In this document: piece by piece, positions 29,912 to 39,627 of the stretch
Layout: every line of letters starts with the position of its first letter
Numbering within the stretch: position 1 is the stretch's first letter
Program-made: the position numbers and the translations under genes
From: a virus
Virus record (IMG/VR): IMGVR_UViG_3300008113_000031
Span: 29,786 to 93,785 of that record
Direction: 5' to 3' (one strand)
Length of the DNA: 64,000 nt
Notes under the pieces: generated by a model
The model's database searches: none
What the model saw: the letters and a program-made list of their open reading frames with translations, nothing else
What the model was told of the DNA's origin: nothing

Positions 29912-32513
29912 AGTTTTAGAAACCTTTTCCTCTCAGAGTAGAAGGACTGTAAGTTCTCTTTTACAAAGTGTTAAAGGAGATAAAACCCAAATATCTGTTT
30001 TGGTTCAGAACTTAAGAAATTTTGACAATTCAGTAAACTATAGTCCGGCACTTGCTTTAAGTTACTCAACGATGAACGTTGAGTCCGTTCTTGAATTCTT
30101 TAGAGACTCTGGCTTACGTGTTTCTAGATTTTTTTCCGCTGCGTCTTCTATATCAAATATATTAAATTCAATGATGTCAATTTTTTCTTCAGAAATATCT
30201 AAACTAGAAAAAGATATACTATTCTTAGAAAATTTTATAGACAATTATCAATTTATAGTTGGTGAAGATGATTTGTTTAACTTTAATTATATTGAGAACT
30301 TTGATAATGATATAAATTCATTTAGCAGCGAAAGCGCTAATATGCCCTTAAACGATAGGGATGGAATTAACTTTGAACAAAATGGGAATTATAAAATAGA
30401 TACGGTGTTAAGTAAACTAACGATATCAAATGGATCTAATTTTATTAACCCAATTAATAATATTGCAAATATATCTGAGTACAATAACTATTCTGAATAT
30501 GCAACGAGTAGTACTGAATTCAATTTATTATTTAATGAAAGCAGGACTGATAACTGGTCCGTAACTGTCAAGTCTCCATTCCTACTGACCTCGTCTGTTC
30601 CACAGACTGCTAGATATATTACATATGATACCTCTTATATTAAGGGAGCGCAGTCGGTAAATACAGTTTCTTTTGTAACTCCAGTTGAAATGGACTTTAT
30701 AAGAATAACACCGAATGACTCTAGTGGCTTACAGCTCCTACAGGTTGTTTTAGAAAAAACAAATCCTATAGCATCAAATGCCTCAGGCTCAATACAAAAT
30801 GAGTATATTGACTTTCCTGTTCTTCACTCCCCACTACTTTTAAATAAACCAGTAGACGTTGTCTTTGAAAAATCAAGAGTTAAAAGTGTAAGTTTTATCT
30901 TTAATCAATCAAAATATACAAGAACTGAAAATACGCCTATTAGGCAAGAAGTAAACTCAAAAGCTTTAAGAGATATAGTTAATGCTAAAAAGAAAAATAA
31001 AAAATATAAATCGCTTACACTACAAGATATAGTATATTTTTACTTTAAAGGCAGATCAAATAACGTTGACGTAAGAAAAGATACCAGTCAATATTCTGAC
31101 TACTATTCAAATAGATATCCAATCTCTCAAGAGTATACAGATTTTGGTTTTATTGAAAAGCTGTATGGGTATTCAGACAGTGAAATAACTGCCAAGATCT
31201 CTGATATAACTGAAGAAAAAAATACAACAGCTATTGAAAACATAGTGCACAGTATTGTCCAGCATGTAATAGATGCCAGAAGTAATTTATTTAACACTAG
31301 AATATACCGCTCAACAAGAGCAAACGCAAATGATAATCTAATTTCTACAACGAGAACAGATGGGTTTATCCCTGTTAAAAATGATTATGAAACATATTCG
31401 CTTGACTTTCAAAGGCAAGATGCCCTATCTCCTGGTTTATCAGTTGAAGATGTCACTAAATACCTTGAAAGTAAAGAGATTTCTAATTCATATGAATATT
31501 CTTTTTCTTTAAATTCAATCTCATTTGGCCTTAATGAAAGTCAAACACAAAATAAAGCGTGTTTTATTTCTAAAAAAATAGAAATGAGTGGCGCTCCTTT
31601 AGGTGTCAAGGGTGTAGTTAACGTAGTAAAAGAAAGAAGAGATCTATCTTTTACTAGATATGACCTAAAGGAAGCCGGTTCATATGAGTTAAGTGTTAGC
31701 TGGAGTGATATGGTTAATTCAGAGTCGTCCTGGACACCTTTAATGGCTGAACTAGATGGAAAAATAGATTCTGAGGTTTTATTTTTTGATAATCTAAATG
31801 TCGCAACCCTAAGATTCGTTCCACTACCAGCGTCTATTAAGGTTTACAAAAATGGATTTTTAGAAAATCCAAATTTATGGTCATACTCTCAAATAGGAAA
31901 CTATATTAACTATTCAACAACAATTGACAGAAATTCTATTTATGTTGTTGAGTATGAAGTAGATTTAATTAATTATAAGCAAAATTTAGTAGACATAGAT
32001 TCTTTGTCTAATTCAAGATTTGCCGTTAGAGCGTATTCCTCGGATGGCACCCCTGGAGAAAAGTTCTTTGGAACAGGATCCGGAAACAGAATAATGCTAT
32101 CGCACATTCCTTTTATGGAAGATAAATTTGCAACAGCTGTTTATAACGATCTATACGGTACTATTAACACTACGGAGAACGTAGGTTATTCCCCCGTTAT
32201 AGTTACCCTGGATAACGGAACTGTTGCTGTAAACTTAACAAATTACACTAAGAACAGTTTTGAAAAAGGTTCTTTTTATAACACTGATCAATATTTATTC
32301 TTTCAAAGCGGAAAAGAATTGATATTTAATCAGCCTATAACAAATCAAGTTAGTGTAAAATATAGTTATATTCCTTCTTCTCTAAGATTTAGATTAATTA
32401 TAAGAAATAATATTCCTGGAATATATAATGGAATATCTGTTAATAATGTAGTTCTTAAGTGTAAGGTTAAAAATCTTGATCCATTCTCAGAAAAATTATT
32501 AAGGTTAAGTTGA
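29892..32513 (+). CDS. Large virion protein, helical stalk plus beta-rich body
   Basis: About 873 residues from the GTG at 29892, overlapping the preceding gene by 20 bases; a TTG at 29853 is the alternative start. Residues about 60-140 form an amphipathic helical stretch with heptad-like spacing and many Phe, ending in a short acidic turn followed by FNFNYIENF. A beta-rich body follows with regular aromatic strands. The same layout occurs in the next two genes and, more briefly, in the gene at 37321. A member of a tail or baseplate array is likely. No enzyme motif is seen and no family is recognised. Confidence 0.7.
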   Translation: MLRQLPEVLETFSSQSRRTVSSLLQSVKGDKTQISVLVQNLRNFDNSVNYSPALALSYSTMNVESVLEFFRDSGLRVSRFFSAASSISNILNSMMSIFSSEISKLEKDILFLENFIDNYQFIVGEDDLFNFNYIENFDNDINSFSSESANMPLNDRDGINFEQNGNYKIDTVLSKLTISNGSNFINPINNIANISEYNNYSEYATSSTEFNLLFNESRTDNWSVTVKSPFLLTSSVPQTARYITYDTSYIKGAQSVNTVSFVTPVEMDFIRITPNDSSGLQLLQVVLEKTNPIASNASGSIQNEYIDFPVLHSPLLLNKPVDVVFEKSRVKSVSFIFNQSKYTRTENTPIRQEVNSKALRDIVNAKKKNKKYKSLTLQDIVYFYFKGRSNNVDVRKDTSQYSDYYSNRYPISQEYTDFGFIEKLYGYSDSEITAKISDITEEKNTTAIENIVHSIVQHVIDARSNLFNTRIYRSTRANANDNLISTTRTDGFIPVKNDYETYSLDFQRQDALSPGLSVEDVTKYLESKEISNSYEYSFSLNSISFGLNESQTQNKACFISKKIEMSGAPLGVKGVVNVVKERRDLSFTRYDLKEAGSYELSVSWSDMVNSESSWTPLMAELDGKIDSEVLFFDNLNVATLRFVPLPASIKVYKNGFLENPNLWSYSQIGNYINYSTTIDRNSIYVVEYEVDLINYKQNLVDIDSLSNSRFAVRAYSSDGTPGEKFFGTGSGNRIMLSHIPFMEDKFATAVYNDLYGTINTTENVGYSPVIVTLDNGTVAVNLTNYTKNSFEKGSFYNTDQYLFFQSGKELIFNQPITNQVSVKYSYIPSSLRFRLIIRNNIPGIYNGISVNNVVLKCKVKNLDPFSEKLLRLS

Positions 32514-32514
32514 T

Positions 32515-34752
32515 ATGACACAACTATCTACAAATACAGTCGTATATGATCAAATCATAGCTAAAGTTTCTAAGTTTATAATTGATTATAGGGAAAATAA
32601 ATTTCCAACAAATAAAAAGTTTCTTGAAGAATATCAAAATTTAATATCATTTTTAAATCAAAGGGTTTCTGGACCACTTACTGAATTTGTACCATACATC
32701 AAGGGTGAACCGCCAATATCTGAGAAATTCAATCAGTTCACCGCCAATTATTCTGACGACATTAATATAATATCCAAGCAGCTTGATTATCTTTCCGCTG
32801 GAGTTGTTAATTCTTTTAACTTGTTTAGTTCTGAAATTGAACAAGAAAATAAGTTCATGAACAGAATTAAAAGTAAAGTTAAAGTCCTTCAAATGTATTC
32901 CAGTGGACCTTCTAATGATCTTTATTATTTTGGAAATTCTTTTGATAGCTCTGATTACATAGATTTTTCTAAACTTAAAGATTCTACTGTGATGCCATTA
33001 ATAGATAATGGTCAAATGACACTATCAATTGGAGAGGTAAAAAATTGGGTCACAAAATATGTTTATATTGAACCAGTATCAAACGGCTATGCCGGCAATA
33101 ACCATGAGGCAATTAGACTAAGAGATACCGACTTAGATTATCAATATGTATTTAAGGATACTCCAACCGCTAGAAATAAAGAAAACGTAAGAGACAATAA
33201 TCCAACTACATTTTTTGAGTACGAGCAAATTAATATAAAAAACAAACCCGCTACAGCAAGAGACTTTGAGTTTAAATATATTAATTCTTCAACTGGAGCT
33301 TCTAATACTTCCTATGACGACTGGTCAACTTTTAAGGGCAACAGTTTGACCTTATCTTTAACTATGGAAGCAGAGTACGCTCAACCAGCTAACTTCATAA
33401 ATATTCTTCCTTATTTTGGAAGCGGCAGTTCAATTACTAAAGATGTAAAAATAACAAAGATAGAAATTACTGACGAAAAAAATGCAGTTGAAAATATAAT
33501 ACCTGAACCAATATGGATAAGCTCTAGTTTTATACCATCTTCTTTGGATCAGGCAAAATACTTCTTCTATAGAGAAGCAAAAATAAGGTTTGAAGAAAGA
33601 AGTCTAAAAAAAGTTCAAATAACATTTGAGCAATCACAATCTTCTGATGTAAAAATTAAACACTTGTACTATAAGCCAGACTCAACAACTAGGGCTGGAA
33701 ATCCGTACTATGGTCAATTAAGGTTTAATCCAGAAGATCCCTCAATAGTACAAGGCCTTCTATTTCCAAATATACCATGGTCTTCAAAAGAGTATGATAT
33801 TAGGACTTTGATCCCAAGTATCAATACTCCAAATATTTTAAAGTCTGAAGTTAATAACACAAACTCTATAGACATAAGGCTTCAAAGAACTATACCAAAA
33901 TTAAATGGATACTGCGTTCAGGCTGTTGGTCTAGATGGAAAAATCTACAGAATAACAAATAGATTTTTTGAAAATTTTAACGAAGAAATATTACGTCTTA
34001 CTGACTATAATTCTATTAGCAATTCAAATAGAAGCACTTACATGTCTGACGCAAGTGTTATTAGTAATTCAACAGATGAATCATCACCATATATTAGCTC
34101 TTCTACTTCTAGCGACCTAACTCCAACACTAGATAAAATAGTGACTTGGTTTAATACATTTAATAATGATGGATCTTCTGCTGACAAGTATAGAAAATTT
34201 GATCTAACACCTGGATCAGTAAGAAGAGTAGAGACCAACAGTCAAGACACAGAAACTGAAACAAAAAGCTTTAAAGTTAATTTAATTAGACAATATGAAA
34301 TGTTGGACGCAGAAAGAAGATCAATAGGCCTAAGAGATGTTTCTATTGGACTTGAACAATATTCCGAAACTGCCCAAGTTGTATCTAAAAGATATGATGT
34401 TCCATCAGAGATAGAATATATTACACTTTCCGCAGAATCTGCTTTTTCTGGTATAGTTACAGCCGATATAAACGATTATATTGAATACAGTTTGTCTTTT
34501 GACGACGGTGCTAATTGGGTAAAAATATCGTCTATTGAAAGTCCATTTAAAAATACTCCAGAAGTATTAGCAATTAATCAAAATATTGAAGAGAGATTTA
34601 GGCTTCCTGGAGTTAGCTATTTATTCCCGCCAAAGATACCTGCTTCAGTAAAGAATTTCTTGCTGAAGATAGACATGAAAAAACCATTATCTAAAAATAT
34701 AACACCAATATTATATTCTTATAAAGTAGGCGTAAAGGTTAAGCAAATATGA
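32515..34752 (+). CDS. Large virion protein, second of a coil-plus-beta set
   Basis: A 745-residue protein starting two bases after the upstream stop. The N-terminal 110 residues are helical, with a coiled-coil-like segment (FSSEIEQENKFMNRI, about residues 104-118) followed by a turn and DLYYFGNSF, which parallels the joint between stalk and body in the neighbouring genes. The rest is beta-rich and Ser/Asn-rich. The final residues overlap the next ATG by 4 bases, which suggests translational coupling and equal supply. Likely a baseplate or fibre component of unknown role. Confidence 0.7.
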   Translation: MTQLSTNTVVYDQIIAKVSKFIIDYRENKFPTNKKFLEEYQNLISFLNQRVSGPLTEFVPYIKGEPPISEKFNQFTANYSDDINIISKQLDYLSAGVVNSFNLFSSEIEQENKFMNRIKSKVKVLQMYSSGPSNDLYYFGNSFDSSDYIDFSKLKDSTVMPLIDNGQMTLSIGEVKNWVTKYVYIEPVSNGYAGNNHEAIRLRDTDLDYQYVFKDTPTARNKENVRDNNPTTFFEYEQINIKNKPATARDFEFKYINSSTGASNTSYDDWSTFKGNSLTLSLTMEAEYAQPANFINILPYFGSGSSITKDVKITKIEITDEKNAVENIIPEPIWISSSFIPSSLDQAKYFFYREAKIRFEERSLKKVQITFEQSQSSDVKIKHLYYKPDSTTRAGNPYYGQLRFNPEDPSIVQGLLFPNIPWSSKEYDIRTLIPSINTPNILKSEVNNTNSIDIRLQRTIPKLNGYCVQAVGLDGKIYRITNRFFENFNEEILRLTDYNSISNSNRSTYMSDASVISNSTDESSPYISSSTSSDLTPTLDKIVTWFNTFNNDGSSADKYRKFDLTPGSVRRVETNSQDTETETKSFKVNLIRQYEMLDAERRSIGLRDVSIGLEQYSETAQVVSKRYDVPSEIEYITLSAESAFSGIVTADINDYIEYSLSFDDGANWVKISSIESPFKNTPEVLAINQNIEERFRLPGVSYLFPPKIPASVKNFLLKIDMKKPLSKNITPILYSYKVGVKVKQI

Positions 34753-36908
34753 GTATATCAGAAATACAAAAAAGAAAATTTCTAGAGAACCTTTATAGGT
34801 CGCTTTATTCTTCTGGGGTAAATGAATCCGATAGAGTCTCAAGGCAGCCAAATGATGATGAGATTAAAAAGGAATTTGACAGATATTTTACTGCAAATAG
34901 AATTGGTGCTCCTCTCAGAGTTGATCCAACAGTATTAAGAAATACAAGAGTCACCAATCCGGACATAATGAATGAATTTATGGCTAGATATATTTTTAAT
35001 CTTGATGTTCTATATGATTCCATAGACGACAATACTGAAAAACTCATGGACTCAATAACTTATTTAAATAAGAAAATGGATTTTTTAAAACAAAAAAGAA
35101 TTGATTTAGAAAAAAAGATAGATTCAATTCTTTTTACCACATCAAACACAGATGGATTCTTTTATTCTTTTTCAGAAAGTTTTGCAAATTTACAAAACGT
35201 AGATCTATCACTAACCAATGCTTTTGTTGATATCGAAAATAGAAAAACAACGTTACCTAAGTTTAAATCAAATGTCTTAGATTTTAATGCGCCTGGAAAA
35301 ATTAATTATTCTAATGTTCAGTACAGAATAATGTTTAACGGAAACGTTGCGGTACAAGACAGACAAATGCCAGATGTAAACAACATGTTTGACGGACTAA
35401 ATAATACTATGTCAAAAGTAGATTTTGAGTCTGACGTTATAGGCCCATGTGCTTTGATATTAAGTATACCTTTAGATGTTCCATTTGTGATATCAAAAGT
35501 AGACGGTAGAATGTCAACAGGATCTGCGGTAACTACAGTCGTAGAGCTTATTACTCAACAAGATAACAACGCTTCTCAATTTAGAAGAAAGCAGTCAAGC
35601 TCAGATTACGATAAATTTTCTTTTGATTTTGATCCACAATTATCTGGTAATTTAAGAATTACTTTAATAAAATATGAACCAGATTATGTTGATACATCTA
35701 ATTCAAGAAATAAATATAAATACTCATTCTGCATTAGAGACCTCATTGTTAGTGGGCAGTATTACGACACTAGCGCCACGTTAGTTAGCTCCCCAATTTC
35801 AATACCAGCAGGCGATGCAAATAAAATAATCGATGCGGTTAGTATTGAAGCAGCAAATGCAAATCCTAATGTTGGTAATATTAATTTCTTTGTAGCAGAG
35901 AATGTAGAAAATGCTAGTGGTTTATCAGATTTTAACTGGATTCCAATTTCGTCCTCTACATCAAACACTTCTTCATTTGATCAGGTTATTTCTTTTTCTA
36001 GATCTAATAAGATGTTTAAAAATATTAAAACATCTCCGTCAAGTAATGAGTTAAAACTATACGACCTATCTACTAGCAATAACCTTTCTTTAAAGAACCC
36101 TTCAAATTCTATTTACAATGGTATATCAGTTTACAGAATAGCAAAACTACAAGAACAACAGTCTCCGTATAACTCATATCTTTTAGACTCTGTTAACTCT
36201 TTTAGTTTTAAATATACATCTTATTCAAATGGCTTGTACTTAGATACAAATAGATGGTCTTCTATAATTAATAAAACATTAGAAAATGTTCAGGTTTTTG
36301 AACCTGGAAATATACCAATTACAAATAGTCCTTCTATACCAATATCTTTAAATCTTACTGGAATAAGCGGCTTCCTGCAAACATCTATTTTGGTTGATGA
36401 AGACACCGAAGCTGTAAATTCAATATCAAAATCAGACACATCTGTTAATTGGGATATGGCCGTTTACTTAAACGGAACACTGCTAGCGGACATACCATCT
36501 GGAGTTTCAAGGGCAGAAGTTAACTGGTCATTTAAGAAGGGCGTTAACAATATTGTCGTCACCTTTGATGCTTCAGGAACTTCTTCTGGATCAATATCTT
36601 TAATGAGCGGCGTTTCAATAACTAATTATGGAGTTCCTTTTGTTAAATATTATTCCTATGTTGATCCGTTTGACTTCAGAATTAATAGAAATGAACAAGA
36701 TTTAGTTTTCACTATAGACAATTACCTTGGAAATAATGAAATATTTTGCAGATCTCAAATAAGTAATAATTCAAGAATTGTTTTTCAGAGCAATGTAACC
36801 AATCCAGTAAAAGCAGTGCGTTTTAGAGCAGACTTTTCAAGATTCTCTAGTCCTTTTGGAACTCCAGCTCTAGAGTCTTATAGAATTAAATTTAAAAATA
36901 GTAACTAG
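34749..36908 (+). CDS. Large virion protein, third of a coil-plus-beta set
   Basis: A 719-residue protein. Residues about 75-130 form a strong coiled coil rich in Lys, Leu and Ile, followed by a Thr/Asn turn and GFFYSFSESF, the same joint as in the two upstream genes. The body is beta-rich with many Ser and Asn. The ATG overlaps the TGA of the upstream gene. Its role is probably structural, perhaps as part of a multi-chain fibre or stalk in which three related proteins assemble together. This is inference from architecture and order. Confidence 0.7.
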   Translation: MSISEIQKRKFLENLYRSLYSSGVNESDRVSRQPNDDEIKKEFDRYFTANRIGAPLRVDPTVLRNTRVTNPDIMNEFMARYIFNLDVLYDSIDDNTEKLMDSITYLNKKMDFLKQKRIDLEKKIDSILFTTSNTDGFFYSFSESFANLQNVDLSLTNAFVDIENRKTTLPKFKSNVLDFNAPGKINYSNVQYRIMFNGNVAVQDRQMPDVNNMFDGLNNTMSKVDFESDVIGPCALILSIPLDVPFVISKVDGRMSTGSAVTTVVELITQQDNNASQFRRKQSSSDYDKFSFDFDPQLSGNLRITLIKYEPDYVDTSNSRNKYKYSFCIRDLIVSGQYYDTSATLVSSPISIPAGDANKIIDAVSIEAANANPNVGNINFFVAENVENASGLSDFNWIPISSSTSNTSSFDQVISFSRSNKMFKNIKTSPSSNELKLYDLSTSNNLSLKNPSNSIYNGISVYRIAKLQEQQSPYNSYLLDSVNSFSFKYTSYSNGLYLDTNRWSSIINKTLENVQVFEPGNIPITNSPSIPISLNLTGISGFLQTSILVDEDTEAVNSISKSDTSVNWDMAVYLNGTLLADIPSGVSRAEVNWSFKKGVNNIVVTFDASGTSSGSISLMSGVSITNYGVPFVKYYSYVDPFDFRINRNEQDLVFTIDNYLGNNEIFCRSQISNNSRIVFQSNVTNPVKAVRFRADFSRFSSPFGTPALESYRIKFKNSN

Positions 36909-36917
36909 GAATTAACT

Positions 36918-37319
36918 ATGGCAAAAACTTATACTGAACTTAAAAGAATTATACAACCCTTATTTCAAAGATACCGCACTGTTTTTAGGGGTCCAAGAAA
37001 TTCTGAGCTAGAAAACATGGAAATAAACAAAATGCTTATCGACATGCACAGGCTTGATGAATATATTTTAAATATAGATAATAGAATTTATGATGAGCAA
37101 AGAATATTTATAGGGCAAATTGATCCAGAAAAAGCTCAGATACATGGGGAATATGATGACGGAAAGTACTATATATTTAGTGATGTTCAGGTTGAATATT
37201 ATGGCGACTCAGCTACTCCAGACTATTTACAAATAGACACTATCGACACAGCTGCATCAAAAATTAGTAGACTGTCTAGAAAAATAACTATGCTAGAAAA
37301 AAGAAGGCTAAACGGATAA
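36918..37319 (+). CDS. Small virion-block protein, unknown
   Basis: A 133-residue protein between two structural genes, with a short gap before it and one base after it. The first half is helical and basic; the second half has short aromatic strands (KYYIFSDVQVEYYG) and one Ser-Ala-Thr-Pro motif of the type frequent in the gene at 19824. A basic, Arg/Lys-rich C-terminal helix ends the protein. It may be an adaptor between fibre proteins. No family is recognised. Confidence 0.65.
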   Translation: MAKTYTELKRIIQPLFQRYRTVFRGPRNSELENMEINKMLIDMHRLDEYILNIDNRIYDEQRIFIGQIDPEKAQIHGEYDDGKYYIFSDVQVEYYGDSATPDYLQIDTIDTAASKISRLSRKITMLEKRRLNG

Positions 37320-37320
37320 A

Positions 37321-38574
37321 ATGTCTGAATTTATATACACTCAAAAAAGAACTAGGCAATACAATGGTCCCGTCGATAGCGCTGACCACAATGCAAGAAT
37401 AGAGGAAAACTATAAGGATCTAGTTTATTTATATAATAAATATAATGTAACTGATCAAAAGTTATCAGAAGCTTTTCAAAGAGTTTTGAAAGATCATATA
37501 TTTTTAAATCAGTATATTAAAGATATGGATGACAGAATTCTGGCGCTTGAATCATCTGAAAACCTTATATCTATTCATAGTTATTCTCAGATTGACAATA
37601 TAGCGATTCCCAATGGAGAAGGCGGCATTCAGGCTGATGAGGTTTTGTCGTATGATCCGGTTTATAATATCGTTACGCTTCCAAGAATAGATGGCGCTTC
37701 GCATTCTAAATTAAAATTTTTTACCAATATAGATGGGCAAATTATTCCTGATTTCTTTGAGACAAAGATATCAAATACTCTGCCCGGTGTTGATACTCAG
37801 GGGGCAATACTTGATAGCAACAACGTGTACAATGCGATTTTAGATAGATCAGACAAATACTGGAAGAGAAGTATAATAACAGACACAACTTCTCCATATG
37901 GTGCACAGACATACGTTTACGTTAAGATCCCAGCAGAATATACTGGATCAAAAAAGACTAATTATATAAAACTAAATCCATTTCCTTTGTTTGGTGTTGA
38001 CATTTTATCTATTGAATACACAACTAACTTAAATCCAACTATGTCTGAGTCAGATGGTTGGTACCCATTAAATAGAGACAGGCTTTATGACGGTAACACA
38101 GAGGCCGTTGGTAAAGTTCCGCCTGGCGCTTGGACAACTTTGGGTTCTGACTATATTTTAAATTCTGGACCATTAGCGTTTTATTTCCCAGAATTGGAAA
38201 TTACAGCCATTAGGTTTGTTATGAGGCAGAAAAACTATCTTATTGAAAATAATAAAAAAGTTTATACATATGGTTTAAGCGATCTTGATATAAGATATGA
38301 TAAGTTCCTACCATCTGGTAGAATGATATTTAGATTTGATGCACCAGAGGGTGATCTAATTAACTCTATTGTCAGTGTAACCCCTAGAATTTACAATGTT
38401 TCACCTGCTTTATTATCTCAGGTGTTTAATCATAGGGTGATATATCAAGATGGTTCTATCTATACCTTAGAAAACCCTGGATCTTCCAGTACCGTTTGGA
38501 TAGAAGTTACTTTAAATCAGCTTGCAGACGGAACTGCTCCCGTACTGTCTGATTTAATCGTAAATTATAACTAA
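37321..38574 (+). CDS. Tail/fibre protein, short coil plus beta body
   Basis: A 417-residue protein beginning one base after the preceding gene. Residues 20-90 are helical and end in a coil with DDRILALE, followed by a turn and IHSYSQID, again the stalk-to-body joint seen upstream but with a smaller body. The rest is beta-rich with Tyr, Pro and Gly, as in receptor-facing fibre domains. It is the last large structural gene before the abundant protein at 38632. Function is inferred from context only. Confidence 0.65.
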   Translation: MSEFIYTQKRTRQYNGPVDSADHNARIEENYKDLVYLYNKYNVTDQKLSEAFQRVLKDHIFLNQYIKDMDDRILALESSENLISIHSYSQIDNIAIPNGEGGIQADEVLSYDPVYNIVTLPRIDGASHSKLKFFTNIDGQIIPDFFETKISNTLPGVDTQGAILDSNNVYNAILDRSDKYWKRSIITDTTSPYGAQTYVYVKIPAEYTGSKKTNYIKLNPFPLFGVDILSIEYTTNLNPTMSESDGWYPLNRDRLYDGNTEAVGKVPPGAWTTLGSDYILNSGPLAFYFPELEITAIRFVMRQKNYLIENNKKVYTYGLSDLDIRYDKFLPSGRMIFRFDAPEGDLINSIVSVTPRIYNVSPALLSQVFNHRVIYQDGSIYTLENPGSSSTVWIEVTLNQLADGTAPVLSDLIVNYN

Positions 38575-38600
38575 ACATAGCAATATTCATAATTACTATA

Positions 38601-38616
38601 TAAGCTTAAGAGCTTA
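38601..38616 (+). promoter_or_regulatory. Small hairpin in the leader of the 38632 gene
   Basis: TAAGCT (38601-38606), loop TAAG, then AGCTTA (38611-38616), a perfect six-base inverted repeat. It is directly followed by a strong ribosome-binding site AAGGAGA (38620-38626), five bases before the ATG. A TATA-rich stretch (38597-38604) overlaps it and could be a -10 element. The hairpin might stabilise the mRNA of an abundant protein or overlap a promoter; the two cannot be separated here. Confidence 0.45.
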
Positions 38617-38631
38617 TCCAAGGAGACTAAA

Positions 38632-39264
38632 ATGGCTACTTTTTATGTAGGACCTCGTCCTGTACTTAAGGGTCAAAACACCGCACAAATGGTCAATCCA
38701 TATACCACAATGACTGGTAAGGCCAAGGGTGCGGGGACCTATTCATATTATCCGCTGTACAGCACCAGCCATATTCTAGATGGTGCACCAGATAACCACC
38801 ACGTTCCTGGAACTGGTCGTCATCCTGGCAACGTACTGCTTTCACAGATTTTTAATGGCACCACTCTTTATGTTCACCCACTGTCTGGCACTTTTTCTGA
38901 TGGTGTTGGCTATGATGGTGCAAGATTCCGTCCAATGGAGTACAAGGGTCTTGCAGGCTCTGCAGCATTCCCAAGTGGTTTTGGCCACGCTGATAGAGTA
39001 AGCGACTACAGCTACAATAACTATATCTTTGATGGCGTTAGTTCTGCAAATGTTTTTGCAAATACCGGTCATGCTCCAAGAACCGATGCCGAAGGCGCTC
39101 CTGCTTCATTTGGATCTTTCAGACCAGACGAGTATAATGGTTTAGCTAGCACAAAAGTTTTTACTGCTGGCTACGGACAGGCTATCCCAACTGATTATGA
39201 CAACGAATATGGCAAAAACAAAGTTCAAGAATGGAGAGGCGTACCCTCTTCAAGAGCTCTCTAA
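38632..39264 (+). CDS. Abundant virion-type repeat protein
   Basis: A 210-residue protein with the best ribosome-binding site of the virion block and more C-ending codons than its neighbours, both signs of high expression. From residue about 100 there are four imperfect repeats of roughly 30 residues with the pattern (Tyr/Phe)-x-Gly-(Leu/Val)-x-Ser-x-x-x-Phe-x-x-Gly-x-Gly-x-Ala: MEYKGLAGSAAFPSGFGHA, then IFDGVSSANVFANTGHA, then DEYNGLASTKVFTAGYGQA, and a truncated EWRGVPSSRAL at the end. Rich in Gly, Tyr and His, with no cysteine. A decoration, sheath-associated or tail-tube-like role is possible but not shown. It is the last long gene before the terminator at 39.6 kb. Confidence 0.75.
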   Translation: MATFYVGPRPVLKGQNTAQMVNPYTTMTGKAKGAGTYSYYPLYSTSHILDGAPDNHHVPGTGRHPGNVLLSQIFNGTTLYVHPLSGTFSDGVGYDGARFRPMEYKGLAGSAAFPSGFGHADRVSDYSYNNYIFDGVSSANVFANTGHAPRTDAEGAPASFGSFRPDEYNGLASTKVFTAGYGQAIPTDYDNEYGKNKVQEWRGVPSSRAL

Positions 39265-39517
39265 TTATTTTAGCTCTCCCATTAACCTAGAAAAAGACGC
39301 TAGGTTAACGGGTTTAATTGGATGGGCAGCTTTGGTAGCTTTTGTTGTTGGATATGATTTATTCGCAATTAAAAGTCAAAAAGCAGAAACTCTAACAAGA
39401 AGTTTTTGGAGACTGTCAGAGGGAAAAGTTTCTAAGTTTCCAGTTCTCGCAGCTTGGATGATCGTAACAGCTCATCTAGTTATAGAGAAAGATGTTAGAA
39501 GAAAAATAGTCAAATAG
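39209..39517 (+). CDS. Small membrane protein, DUF7427-like
   Basis: About 102 residues from the ATG at 39209 (an ATG at 39197 is also possible), overlapping the upstream gene by 56 bases in another frame. No start codon of the usual kind lies between the upstream stop and the conserved part. Two hydrophobic segments are visible: GLIGWAALVAFVVGYDLFAI and a second with AAWMIVTAHLVIE. Between them lies LTRSFWRL. This arrangement resembles a small membrane protein family common in actinobacterial phages (DUF7427). Its role is unknown; a membrane role late in infection is likely. It ends the virion operon. The overlap is not a CGG recoding case. Confidence 0.65.
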   Translation: MAKTKFKNGEAYPLQELSNYFSSPINLEKDARLTGLIGWAALVAFVVGYDLFAIKSQKAETLTRSFWRLSEGKVSKFPVLAAWMIVTAHLVIEKDVRRKIVK

Positions 39518-39547
39518 CTTTCATAGGCAAATTATTTCAACCTACGG

Positions 39548-39556
39548 TGGTATACT
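39548..39556 (+). promoter_or_regulatory. Extended -10 promoter-like element
   Basis: TGG TATACT: a TGn extended -10 followed by a close match to TATAAT. No good -35 lies 16-18 bases upstream. A transcript from here would run almost directly into the terminator at 39572-39608, so it could give a very short RNA, or reading through it could feed the downstream operon. Confidence 0.35.
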
Positions 39557-39571
39557 ATTGTAGGCGGAGGT

Positions 39572-39608
39572 AGAGAAATTCCCGCTCATTGAGCGGGTTT
39601 TTCTCTTT
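39572..39608 (+). terminator. Rho-independent terminator after the virion block
   Basis: The core stem is CCCGCTC (39581-39587), loop ATT, GAGCGGG (39591-39597), followed by TTTTT and a T-rich tail. AGAGAAA before and TTTCTCT after extend the pairing. It follows the last virion gene and precedes the nucleotide metabolism operon. Confidence 0.8.
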
Positions 39609-39627
39609 TATGAACGCTTTTATAGGT

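Noticed and set aside
39197-39300. Overlap of the 38632 gene with the small membrane protein as a further frameshift fusion
   Set aside because: No CGG is present, the upstream protein has a complete repeat end, and the membrane protein has ATG codons upstream (39197, 39209). Treated as an overlapping gene.
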